63,072 nucleotides of DNA from Streptomyces iakyrus (GTDB lineage: Bacteria; Actinomycetota; Actinomycetes; Streptomycetales; Streptomycetaceae): positions 1 through 63,072 of the forward strand of contig NZ_JNXI01000031.1 of the NCBI RefSeq assembly GCF_000717055.1, given 5' to 3'. Numbering within the stretch: position 1 is the first letter of the stretch; every line of letters starts with the position of its first letter. The position numbers and the translations under genes were made by a program. Under the pieces are notes generated by a model that was given only the letters and a program-made list of their open reading frames with translations, was not told the DNA's origin and ran no database searches. Positions 55,881 through 62,886 of this stretch are shown piece after piece.

Positions 55881-56357
55881 TCAGGCCGCCTTCTTCGCCG
55901 ACGTGGAGGGGGCACCCTTCGCGCTGTTCTTCTTCGACGGCTTGGTGCCCCTGGTGCCGACCGCCGAGACGTGGTTGTTCTTGCGACGCTGCTTCGCCGT
56001 CTTCGAGCTGCGGCCGATCAGGTTGCGGCGCGTGTATTCGCGGCGGCGCTTGGTGCAGGCGGCGGTGTCGCGATAGTTGAAGGTCGAGCTTTCGCCGGTC
56101 GGGTCACCGTTCGCGTCGAGTGCGACCTTGACGATGGCCGTCTCTTCATTGATGCGGCGCTTGACTTCGGTCAGCGTCACACCGAGCACCTTGCGGTTAT
56201 GGCCGGGAGACCCGAGCGCATAGACCTTCTTGACCTCGTTCTTCTTCGGCGCTTCGGGCGCGACGCGCGCTGCGATCTGCGCCTTCTGGTCGGCCTTGTC
56301 CTTGAGCATCTTGCCGACGTGGTCGACCTTCTGCTTCTTGGCGTTCTGCTTCTTCAT
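55881..56357 (-). CDS. Very basic protein, possible nucleic-acid binder (158 aa)
   Basis: Lysine/alanine-rich ends (MKKQNAKKQKVDHVGKMLKD; a C-terminus rich in SAKGAPSTSAKKAA) flank a middle domain (VYALGSPGHNRKVLGVTLTEVKRRINEET). An RRREYTRRNLIGRSSKTAKQRRK stretch adds positive charge. The composition suggests binding to DNA or RNA. It follows an operator by about 15 bases. Confidence 0.62.
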   Translation of the reverse strand: MKKQNAKKQKVDHVGKMLKDKADQKAQIAARVAPEAPKKNEVKKVYALGSPGHNRKVLGVTLTEVKRRINEETAIVKVALDANGDPTGESSTFNYRDTAACTKRRREYTRRNLIGRSSKTAKQRRKNNHVSAVGTRGTKPSKKNSAKGAPSTSAKKAA

Positions 56358-56371
56358 GGTGATGCGATCCT

Positions 56372-56392
56372 TGTAAGGTGACGGAGGTTACA
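56372..56392. promoter_or_regulatory. 21-bp operator upstream of the basic-protein gene
   Basis: TGTAAGGTGACGG...GGTTACA is one of the most palindromic copies (TGTAA(C/G) on both strands). No strong -35/-10 pair is visible on the minus strand. Confidence 0.6.
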
Positions 56393-56400
56393 GCGCGGGC

Positions 56401-56432
56401 GCACGGGTGACGGGAGATGGGATCACCCGTGC
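56401..56432. terminator. GC-rich intergenic hairpin
   Basis: GCACGGGTGA (56401-56410) pairs with TCACCCGTGC (56423-56432). There is no T tract, so it is a weak terminator candidate or an mRNA-stabilising 3' end for the 47-aa membrane-protein gene. Confidence 0.45.
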
Positions 56433-56445
56433 GGTAGTTGTTGAA

Positions 56446-56589
56446 TCAGTTGGTGCTGATTACGCGAGAGATCGTCGTGGTCGTGGTGCTCGCCACCACA
56501 GTTCGGCCGACCCAGGTGATCGTCCACGCGGTCAAGAAGACCACGCTGAGGCCGATGAAGTGGGCGTCGAGGAAGTCGATGATCCCCAT
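56446..56589 (-). CDS. Small membrane protein (47 aa)
   Basis: ATG 56589 lies one base after the upstream TAA (TAACATG). One transmembrane helix (FIGLSVVFLTAWTITWVG) is followed by a Thr/Ser-rich tail. Function unknown. Confidence 0.58.
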   Translation of the reverse strand: MGIIDFLDAHFIGLSVVFLTAWTITWVGRTVVASTTTTTISRVISTN

Positions 56590-56590
56590 G

Positions 56591-56926
56591 TTACGCGGCT
56601 TCGGCGGTGTCGGTGGTCTTGGCAGACTTGCCGATCTCGTTCGCGATGCCCTTGGTCGACTGCCCGATGAGCCTGAGCAACGTGCTGTCGGTCTCGTTGT
56701 CGGCGAACATAGCCAGGGCGGCGATGATGAATGCCTGGTCGAAGAGCATCGCTTTCACGATGTCGCTCTCGACATTGGCGTCACTGAGCTGTTTGACCTC
56801 GGTATCGCTCCGCGCCCCGACTGCGACGAGCGCGGCACAGAGGGGCTCGCCAGCCGCCAACAGCGTCTTCTTCAGCGCGGTCAGAATGATGGCGTTGTTT
56901 CCGAGAATGGTATTGGCTTCGAGCAT
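56591..56926 (-). CDS. Hypothetical helical protein (111 aa)
   Basis: Entirely helical by composition (LEANTILGNNAIILTALKKTLLAAGEPLCAALVAVG; DQAFIIAALAMFADNETDS). No family recognised. Preceded by a hairpin (CCGTCAGAG/CTCTGACGG at about 56961-56988) that could separate it from the upstream gene. Confidence 0.62.
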   Translation of the reverse strand: MLEANTILGNNAIILTALKKTLLAAGEPLCAALVAVGARSDTEVKQLSDANVESDIVKAMLFDQAFIIAALAMFADNETDSTLLRLIGQSTKGIANEIGKSAKTTDTAEAA

Positions 56927-57000
56927 AGTAGTCCGTCCTTTTGGTGGCGTGAGGGAATGGCAGCCGTCAGAGCGCCCCGTTCTCTGACGGCCGATAGACG

Positions 57001-57405
57001 TTACGGCTGCGGCTTCGGCGGCTGCCAGGGCATGGTCGTGACGAACAACCGGCTCTGGAAGGGCTGCGCGAAGACGGTGACTGCGCGGATGGTGTCGATG
57101 TCGCTCTCCGCATCGGCCGCGTTGCCGCGACGATCTGCGCCGACGATCAGGCCTTTGCCAGCGAACGGCTGGTGGCCTGTCGCCATGTGAAACCAGCGCT
57201 CCGCGTTCTTCATGATGCCCTCGTCGTCGACGAAGATCGCATCGCGCCCCTTGAGGACGCCCGCGTAGGCCGTGGTGAACGTGGTGACCGGCATGCTCTC
57301 ATGCGACAGCACGCGGTAGTAGGTGTTGATATCGTCCCCGTCGACCTCGACGTGTTCGATCTTACAGGCGAAGGGGTCGATCAGGATGGCTTTGACATTG
57401 GGCAT
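57001..57405 (-). CDS. Hypothetical protein, DUF3846-like (134 aa)
   Basis: Starts MPNVKAILIDPFACKIEHVEV and contains GRDAIFVDDEGIMKNAERWFHM and PFAGKGLIVGADRRGNAADAESD. This layout is seen in short phage/plasmid proteins related to DUF3846, function unknown. The gene lies just downstream of the TGTGAGTC repeats. Confidence 0.65.
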   Translation of the reverse strand: MPNVKAILIDPFACKIEHVEVDGDDINTYYRVLSHESMPVTTFTTAYAGVLKGRDAIFVDDEGIMKNAERWFHMATGHQPFAGKGLIVGADRRGNAADAESDIDTIRAVTVFAQPFQSRLFVTTMPWQPPKPQP

Positions 57406-57422
57406 CGGCGTGACTTTCGCTT

Positions 57423-57472
57423 TGTGAGTCGATTGTGAGTCCTGTGAGTCGAGTTAGGTATTTCGACTCACA
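57423..57472. promoter_or_regulatory. TGTGAGTC repeats combined with a 21-bp operator
   Basis: TGTGAGTC occurs directly repeated at 57423, 57434 and 57443 and inverted (GACTCACA) at 57465-57472. The inverted copy is also the right half of a 21-bp operator at 57452-57472. The array sits directly upstream of the 134-aa gene. Confidence 0.55.
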
Positions 57473-57489
57473 AGATCAGCGTCAAGGTG

Positions 57490-58707
57490 CTAGGCGGCGA
57501 GGCCGAAAAGCTTGCCACCGAGGGTTTCGAGTTCGACGCGGTCATCAGTATTGGGAAGCTCCCGAGCGATGGCGGTGACGCCTTGGGTCACGTCCCAGAT
57601 CGTGCGCGCCTTGCGGCCCTCTTCCCTCTCTACGGCTTCGAGGACGGAGCGAGCACGGCTGCGCGAGAGGCCGCGATTGTTGAGCCAGTCTACCATCTCG
57701 TCGTCGTCCTGCGCGATCTGCGCGGCCTTGGCGTTCTGTACGGTCTGTACAATCTTCGCGTCTGACGCCTTGGCGTACTCGATCAGGGCGGGCTCGACTT
57801 GGCGAATCCATCGCTCCGGTGCGCCCTTGGTATGCGAGATGCGGACGGTTTCGATGTTGTCCGCGCCCCAGATGATGCGGTTGCAGCACACGCCACGGAA
57901 GAGGAAGGCCTTGAGCCAGAGCGACGACTTGCCGACCTCGGACTGCGAGATGATGAAGCCGCGATACATCACGTCGTCCATGCCGTCCTTCGTCTTGCCG
58001 ACGACGATGGGGCGATGCGGATCGGTGAGGAAGATGAACATGTCGCGGTCGCTCATGAAGAGCGTGGTCGTGTCCGTGGTGACCGGGTGGAAGGGGTCGT
58101 ACATCATGGTCGACCATGACATCATGCCGGGCACGCGCCAGGCCGCGTCGTTCGAGACGCCGTCACCGGCGATCTTGCCCACGGCTTCGATCACTTCGTG
58201 GTTCGGGATACGGCCATAGTCGGGGCCGGTAGCCGCTAATAACTGCTTGTCCGACGTGTAGAACTTAGCCTCGGGATTGGAGCGGTTGTTGCGGAGGCCG
58301 TACATCACGGCGTCGGCGACGATGGGCGACGGAAGCGTGCGCAGATAGGACGGCGGAGCACCCGCGAGCTGCGAGAGCTGGCCGAACGACCAGTGCGAGA
58401 AGTTGAAGCTCTCGAAGCCATCGCCGACGTTCAAACCGACGCGGAGCTTGTTGAAGTCGTCACGAGTCTGCACTTCGGGCGTAAGCAGCTCGACGTTCTT
58501 GACCGCTACGACCTTCTCGCGGGAAACAAGGGACTGAGACCTCGCGTGCCTCCACATATCACGGAGAGACAGGAAGCGCTCGTCGGCCGGGCGACGCATC
58601 CAGTTCATGGAGGCGTCCATGATGGTGGTGCCCTTGGAAACGTCGACGCGGCCCGCGTTGATCGGCTGAGCGTCGACAGTCTGAGCGAGAGAAACAACGG
58701 TATTCAT
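57490..58707 (-). CDS. DUF932-like phage/plasmid protein (405 aa)
   Basis: Contains NKLRVGLNVGDGFESFNFSHWSFGQLSQLAGAP, LLAATGPDYGRIPNHEVIEAV, MYDPFHPVTTDTTTLFMSDRDMFIFL and FLFRGVCCNRIIWGADN. These are features of the DUF932 family carried by plasmids and phages. Its biochemical role is not established; some relatives are linked to anti-defence islands. Leftward gene, divergent from the resolvase operon. Confidence 0.78.
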   Translation of the reverse strand: MNTVVSLAQTVDAQPINAGRVDVSKGTTIMDASMNWMRRPADERFLSLRDMWRHARSQSLVSREKVVAVKNVELLTPEVQTRDDFNKLRVGLNVGDGFESFNFSHWSFGQLSQLAGAPPSYLRTLPSPIVADAVMYGLRNNRSNPEAKFYTSDKQLLAATGPDYGRIPNHEVIEAVGKIAGDGVSNDAAWRVPGMMSWSTMMYDPFHPVTTDTTTLFMSDRDMFIFLTDPHRPIVVGKTKDGMDDVMYRGFIISQSEVGKSSLWLKAFLFRGVCCNRIIWGADNIETVRISHTKGAPERWIRQVEPALIEYAKASDAKIVQTVQNAKAAQIAQDDDEMVDWLNNRGLSRSRARSVLEAVEREEGRKARTIWDVTQGVTAIARELPNTDDRVELETLGGKLFGLAA

Positions 58708-58762
58708 GGCGTTTAGTCCTTTCGGTTGCGTTGGGGCTCCCGCTGTGTGTGTGTCAGGAGCT

Positions 58763-58793
58763 TGGTAGGAGTTCTACCTGACGATTCTAGCAA
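58763..58793 (-). promoter_or_regulatory. Promoter-operator of the DUF932 gene
   Basis: On the minus strand TTGCTA (58793-58788), 17 bp, TCCTAC. The operator variant is 58763-58783 (TGGTAGGAGTT...CTGACG). It is divergent from the plus-strand promoter at 58835. Confidence 0.55.
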
Positions 58794-58834
58794 ACGCAAT
58801 CCCCTCACGAAGTTATTTTTGGTAGGAGAAAAAG

Positions 58835-58863
58835 TTGACAGAACTAACACGCCGACCATATGG
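58835..58863 (+). promoter_or_regulatory. Promoter of the resolvase/helicase operon
   Basis: TTGACA (58835-58840), 17 bp, ATATGG (58858-58863). No 21-bp operator overlaps it. GGGGAAAT precedes the first start codon at 58895. Confidence 0.6.
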
Positions 58864-58894
58864 ATCGGTCCAATCGTCAAAGCAGTGGGGAAAT

Positions 58895-59368
58895 ATGAAA
58901 GCTTATCTTGGGCTCGACCTCGGCACGTACATGGGGTGGGCGCGCACCGACCTGTTCCCTGGGAGCGGAGGGGTCTTCTTATCAGGCGCATGGGACTTCG
59001 ACATCACCCGGTTTGATGCGCCGCCCGTCCGCTACCAGAAGTTCGAAGTGAAGCTGCGCGAGCACTGCGTGCTCGGGCTCAACATGGTCTTCTACGAAAA
59101 GATTCTGCGCCACAAGGGCACGACAGCGGCCCACGTCTACGGCGCATTCCTGAACAAGCTGCATGAGGTCTGCGACGAATACGGCGTTCCGTACATCGGC
59201 CTCAGCGTTCAGGAGATCAAGAAGTTCGCCACCGGCAAGGGCGGCGGACCCCAGGCCACCAAGGACAAGATGATCGAGGCCGTCAAGCGTTGGGGCCACA
59301 ACCCCCAGAGCGACGACGAGGCCGATGCCATCGCGATCCTCAAATGCGGATTGGAGACTAAGCTGTGA
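58895..59368 (+). CDS. RuvC-like Holliday junction resolvase
   Basis: The 157-aa protein begins YLGLDLGTYMGWA (first catalytic Asp of the RNase H fold) and continues with MVFYEKILRHKG (Glu) and GHNPQSDDEADAIAIL (C-terminal Asp pair). This is the RuvC arrangement in phage resolvases that debranch DNA before packaging. ATG 58895 is preferred over the frame opening at 58835, which lies within the promoter. Confidence 0.87.
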   Translation: MKAYLGLDLGTYMGWARTDLFPGSGGVFLSGAWDFDITRFDAPPVRYQKFEVKLREHCVLGLNMVFYEKILRHKGTTAAHVYGAFLNKLHEVCDEYGVPYIGLSVQEIKKFATGKGGGPQATKDKMIEAVKRWGHNPQSDDEADAIAILKCGLETKL

Positions 59369-59901
59369 CTACCGAAACCATTGTGATGACTGACCGCACG
59401 CCGGTCTCGTTCTGGAAGAAGATCAACCCGCTCTGGTGGCTGGTCGGTCCCGATGGCTGGAACGTCCCCGACGTGAACAACGGCGAGCCGTACCTGCCGG
59501 AAGTGACGAACATCTGGCTCCGCCGCTTCTACTGGTTCATCTGTCGCAACCCGCTGATGAACTTCGTCGGCTACGTCCTCGGCGTCGAGGACAACAACTA
59601 CCGCGTCGAGGGCACCGCCCCCGTCCTGCTCACCACCTGGCGCGACGCTACGCCGCCGAAGACCGGCTGGAAGTGGGCGCTGCTATGGCCGCAGATTAGC
59701 TGGCCCGCGTTGCTCATGGCGATGCTGTGGATCGTGCTCACGTCCTTCCACCCCGTGTTCTACATCCCGTGGGTGTGGGCGATGTTGAAGTTCGCAGGAC
59801 CCCTGCCCTTCATCTCCTACAACGGCGCGGTCGAGTTCTACATGGGTTGGCGTCCGGCCTCGGGTGGGTTCGGCACAAAGATCGTGCTGCACAATGACTG
59901 A
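59365..59901 (+). CDS. Phage membrane protein, DUF7338-like (178 aa)
   Basis: GTG 59365 overlaps the resolvase stop. Motifs NPLWWLVGPDGWNVPD, FYWFICRNPLMNFVGYVLGV and YMGWRPASGGFGTKI, with two membrane helices (PALLMAMLWIVLTSFHPVFY region), match a recurrent phage membrane protein family of unknown function. Confidence 0.75.
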   Translation: MTTETIVMTDRTPVSFWKKINPLWWLVGPDGWNVPDVNNGEPYLPEVTNIWLRRFYWFICRNPLMNFVGYVLGVEDNNYRVEGTAPVLLTTWRDATPPKTGWKWALLWPQISWPALLMAMLWIVLTSFHPVFYIPWVWAMLKFAGPLPFISYNGAVEFYMGWRPASGGFGTKIVLHND

Positions 59902-60280
59902 GAGCAAGCTGGTAGCCCGACCGCTGACCGAAAAGCAACGCATCGCTCTTCTCGCCGTGGCGCGCGGAGGGATACGCGTGGTCGAGCGCGTCGGTCAACA
60001 CGGCGCTCAATACTACGAGATGTTGGCCCCTGGTGGTCATCAGATCGGCGGACAGTTCGCGGCGCTCAAGCGTCGCGGCTTCGTCTGTTGGAAGCGAGGC
60101 CCTGCGTTGACCATCGCCGGAGCGTTCGAGCTGTACTTCGACGTGTCACTATTGGACTGCCCGGCCGACGCCGACTGCCGCACGACTTGCTGTTGTGGCG
60201 ACCTTGTCGAGCACCACGGTATGGGCAGCGGCCACAGCCCCGTGCCGATGCACGACTATTATTGCGAAGGCAGAGCGTGA
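59894..60280 (+). CDS. Winged-helix-like protein with cysteine-rich tail (128 aa)
   Basis: The N-terminal part (PLTEKQRIALLAVARGGIRVV, GGQFAALKRRGFVCWKRG) resembles a winged helix. The C-terminal part has a CPADADCRTTCCCGDL cluster and late His residues, likely zinc-binding. It overlaps both neighbours by a few bases. Confidence 0.65.
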   Translation: MTESKLVARPLTEKQRIALLAVARGGIRVVERVGQHGAQYYEMLAPGGHQIGGQFAALKRRGFVCWKRGPALTIAGAFELYFDVSLLDCPADADCRTTCCCGDLVEHHGMGSGHSPVPMHDYYCEGRA

Positions 60281-60384
60281 GCATCCGCGAGAACATTGTA
60301 GCGCTCGGCTACCTGGCGGTGCCGAGCGGGTGGATCGTGCTGCTCGCCGTCCTGGCTGTCGGGCACTATCTCGGAAAGTGGTGA
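60277..60384 (+). CDS. 35-aa membrane peptide
   Basis: GTG 60277 overlaps the previous stop (GTGA); the stop at 60382-60384 is immediately followed by the helicase ATG. One transmembrane helix (GWIVLLAVLAVGHYLGKW). Coupling on both sides supports it. Confidence 0.58.
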   Translation: MSIRENIVALGYLAVPSGWIVLLAVLAVGHYLGKW

Positions 60385-61671
60385 ATGGGTAGAGAGCTTC
60401 GTCCATACCAGATCGAGGACGGCAACTACGTGGCGGGTCGCTTCGCCACGCTGATCGGCCATGAGCCTCGCGTCGGTAAGACCAACGTCGCGATCCGTGG
60501 CGCAGACTTGGTTGAGGCCAAGCTGGTCGTTATCGTGTGTCCGGCCGCCGTGAAGGAAAGCTGGCGCGAAGCCATCTTGGAGTTTCGCAAGGCGGGGTGG
60601 TGGGCCATCATCGTCAGCTACAACAAAGCGCCGAACGTCCTGAAGGTCGTGCGCGGCAAGAAGTACGTGCTGATCGTCGACGAATCGCACTACGCCAAGG
60701 ATCGCGCGGCGCAGCGCACGAAGGCCGTCTACGGCACGCTGTGCGACAAGATCGGCGGCCTGGCCGAGTATGCGACCAACGTCTTCTGCCTGACCGGCAC
60801 GCCGATGCCGAACAATCCCACTGAGCTGTGGCCGATGCTCCGCGCGCTCGCCCCGGAGCTGATCGACAACGGGCGCGGCAAGCCGCTGAGCTGGTCCGCC
60901 TTCCGCGACAAATACTGCCGCATGGTCAACACGCCGTTCGGCGTGAAGATCGCTGGCTCAAAGAACTACAAAGAGCTGAAGCAGAAGCTTGCAGGCTTCG
61001 TGATTCGGCGCACGCGCCAGAGCGTCTTCGGCCGCGACATGCTCCCGCCTACCAAGGTGTTCGTGCGCGCAGGCCAGAAGGAAAAGAAAGAACTCGACGC
61101 GCTGATGCAGTCCGAGCAAGGGCGGCTGGTCGCCGAAGCCTTGCAGTCTGCGAACCCGCTCAAGGCGCTCGCGAAGCAGGAGAAGCACGTCGCCGGTCTG
61201 CGCCGAACGTTCGGCCTGGCGAAGGTGCCCGGCGTGATCGACCTCGTCACCGAAGAGCTGCGCGGCGATCCCAAGGCGAAGATCGTCCTGTTCGCCTACC
61301 ATCACGACGTGATCGACGCGATCCGCCAGGGCTTGAAAGAGTTCGGCGTGGAGGCGTTCGACGGCCGCACCACGGACGCGCGGAAGCAACGCATCAAGCA
61401 GCGCTTCCAGACCGATCCGGAGTGCCGGGTGGTCGTCGGTCAGCTCACGGCTATGGGTGTCGGTCTCGACTTCAGCGCGGCCGACGACGTGATGTTCGTG
61501 GAGCAGTCATGGGTGGGGGACGAGAACGAGCAAGCGCGCTCGCGTATCTTCAACATGAACTCGCCCGAGCCGAAGTTCACGCGCTTCGTTGTGCTGGTGG
61601 GATCGCTCGACGAGCAGATCATCGCAGCGTGCGAACGCAAACTGTCCGATACGCGACGGCTATTTAATTGA
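60385..61671 (+). CDS. SNF2-type SF2 helicase/ATPase
   Basis: The 428-aa protein shows RPYQIEDG (Q motif), Walker A GHEPRVGKT (25-33) and DESHYAKD (DEAH-like Walker B, about residue 98). Motif III is LTGTPMPN, and helicase motifs IV-VI include VLFAYHHDVIDAIRQGL, VVVGQLTAMGVGLDF and NEQARSRIFNM. It is a minimal phage SNF2-like enzyme, probably a DNA translocase in replication or recombination. It ends inside the promoter that follows. Confidence 0.9.
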   Translation: MGRELRPYQIEDGNYVAGRFATLIGHEPRVGKTNVAIRGADLVEAKLVVIVCPAAVKESWREAILEFRKAGWWAIIVSYNKAPNVLKVVRGKKYVLIVDESHYAKDRAAQRTKAVYGTLCDKIGGLAEYATNVFCLTGTPMPNNPTELWPMLRALAPELIDNGRGKPLSWSAFRDKYCRMVNTPFGVKIAGSKNYKELKQKLAGFVIRRTRQSVFGRDMLPPTKVFVRAGQKEKKELDALMQSEQGRLVAEALQSANPLKALAKQEKHVAGLRRTFGLAKVPGVIDLVTEELRGDPKAKIVLFAYHHDVIDAIRQGLKEFGVEAFDGRTTDARKQRIKQRFQTDPECRVVVGQLTAMGVGLDFSAADDVMFVEQSWVGDENEQARSRIFNMNSPEPKFTRFVVLVGSLDEQIIAACERKLSDTRRLFN

Positions 61672-61698
61672 CGAACTTGTAAGGTCTGTGAGATTACA
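61661..61698 (+). promoter_or_regulatory. Promoter-operator at the end of the helicase gene
   Basis: ATTTAA, TTGACG (61668-61673), 17 bp, AGATTA (61691-61696). The 21-bp operator at 61678-61698 is the best palindrome with TGTAAGG and TTACA ends. Confidence 0.75.
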
Positions 61699-61721
61699 CA
61701 GACACCAACACGGAGACACCG

Positions 61722-62246
61722 ATGCGGCTTCCCGGTTTCATCACTGACATTCTCTGCGCCAAAGTGTGGAGCGTCATGCAGCGGCGCAAGCCCGACGTTC
61801 AGATCGGGCGCGACGAGCGCGGCATTCCCTACATGGAGCGCTGGCACGCGATCAAGCGCAACAGGTTCTTCAACGTCTACCTGCATCTCTACCACCACGA
61901 CGACGACCGCATCCTGCATTCGCACCCGTGGTGGTCTGTCTCGATCCTGGTCTCCGGCGCGTTGCGCGAGTTCTACACGCGCACGTCGGAAGGTGCGAAC
62001 CGTCCGGAGCTGCACAAAGCCCGGACGGTTCGCCGAGGCGGCATCGTCTGGCGCAGCGCCGACATGTTTCACCGCCTCGAAGTAGCGGGCAACCGCACCA
62101 TCACGATCTTCATCACTGGTCCGAAGTTCGCCAAGTCCTGGCACTTCGCCTGCAAGCGCGGCTTGATCCACTGGAAGCAATTCGTCTCAGTGGGTCGCGG
62201 CGGACAGGGCTGCGGTGAAGACGACGATTACCCCAAGCGCGCTTGA
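61722..62246 (+). CDS. Cupin-like phage protein (174 aa)
   Basis: Motifs YLHLYHHDDDRILHSHPWWSVSILVSG and RTVRRGGIVWRSADMFHRLEV give the two His-containing cupin motifs. TITIFITGPKFAKSWHFAC closes the barrel. The same family occurs in many phages without known function. Preceded by a promoter-operator and GGAGA. Confidence 0.75.
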   Translation: MRLPGFITDILCAKVWSVMQRRKPDVQIGRDERGIPYMERWHAIKRNRFFNVYLHLYHHDDDRILHSHPWWSVSILVSGALREFYTRTSEGANRPELHKARTVRRGGIVWRSADMFHRLEVAGNRTITIFITGPKFAKSWHFACKRGLIHWKQFVSVGRGGQGCGEDDDYPKRA

Positions 62247-62273
62247 CCTCAGTGTAAGGCGCGTCACCTATCA
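62243..62273 (+). promoter_or_regulatory. Promoter-operator before the terminal gene block
   Basis: TTGACC (62243-62248), 17 bp, ACCTAT (62266-62271); operator 62253-62273 (TGTAAGGCGCG...CCTATCA). AGGAGA follows at about 62281. Confidence 0.7.
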
Positions 62274-62297
62274 ACCCCCACAGGAGACTACGACTAC

Positions 62298-62813
62298 ATG
62301 CCGTTCCCGTTCCAGATGACCTTCGGCGGCGCTACCCCCGACGAGCTGAAAGCCAACGTCGCCGCCTGGCTCGGCACCACCAGCACCAAGGCGGTGCTGA
62401 GCGGAGCTGAGCAGGCCCGCCTCCGCAGCGACGCCGTCGTCGTTCCGCCCGCTGGCGAGAAGGACAAGACCGAGACCAAGGCCCCGACCGCAGCCGAGAA
62501 GAAGGCCGCCGAGAAGGCCGCTGCGAAGAAGAAGGCCGAGGAAGAAGCTGCCGCGAAGGCCGCCGAGGAAGCCGCCAAGGCCGAGACCGACGAGACCGAT
62601 CCGCTCGACGAAGGCAGCGACGGTGACGAAGCCGAAGCGCTCACGCACGACGACGTGAAGAAGCTGCTCGTCGAAGTGCGCGGCAAGCACCCGCAGGACG
62701 CGACCATCGTGTCGAAGCTCGTCGCCGAGCACGGCAAGGCGAAGAAGCTCAGCGATGTCGACGAGGCCCTCCTGCCCGCCATCGCCGCCGCCTGCCGCAA
62801 GCTGCTGGCCTGA
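62298..62813 (+). CDS. Acidic/lysine-rich protein with a domain shared with the MazG protein (171 aa)
   Basis: The N-terminal 50 residues form a small domain, followed by a long Lys/Ala/Glu-rich helical linker (about residues 58-100). The C-terminal domain (LTHDDVKKLLVEVRGKH, HGKAKKLSDVDEALLPAIAAAC) is clearly homologous to residues 51-108 of the 8031-9821 protein. This could be a protein-protein module. No enzymatic motif. Confidence 0.72.
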   Translation: MPFPFQMTFGGATPDELKANVAAWLGTTSTKAVLSGAEQARLRSDAVVVPPAGEKDKTETKAPTAAEKKAAEKAAAKKKAEEEAAAKAAEEAAKAETDETDPLDEGSDGDEAEALTHDDVKKLLVEVRGKHPQDATIVSKLVAEHGKAKKLSDVDEALLPAIAAACRKLLA

Positions 62814-62825
62814 TCCCTTCACCAT

Positions 62826-62859
62826 GACGCCCCGGCCCTTCTTCACAGGGCGGGGCGTC
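62826..62859. terminator. GC hairpin between the last two genes
   Basis: GACGCCCC (62826-62833) pairs with GGGGCGTC (62852-62859), extended inside by GCCC/GGGC. No T tract follows, so termination would be weak. A C10 run precedes the next ATG. Confidence 0.4.
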
Positions 62860-62886
62860 CCCTCACCTTCACGGAGCCCCCCCCCC

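Noticed and set aside
56958..56990. CCGTCAGAG/CTCTGACGG hairpin as an intrinsic terminator
   Set aside because: No T tract on either strand; recorded only as a hairpin between genes.
62877..62886. C10 run before the last gene as a phase-variation tract
   Set aside because: It lies upstream of the start codon after the CGGAG motif; a single homopolymer may be natural or an assembly error, and nothing else supports switching.
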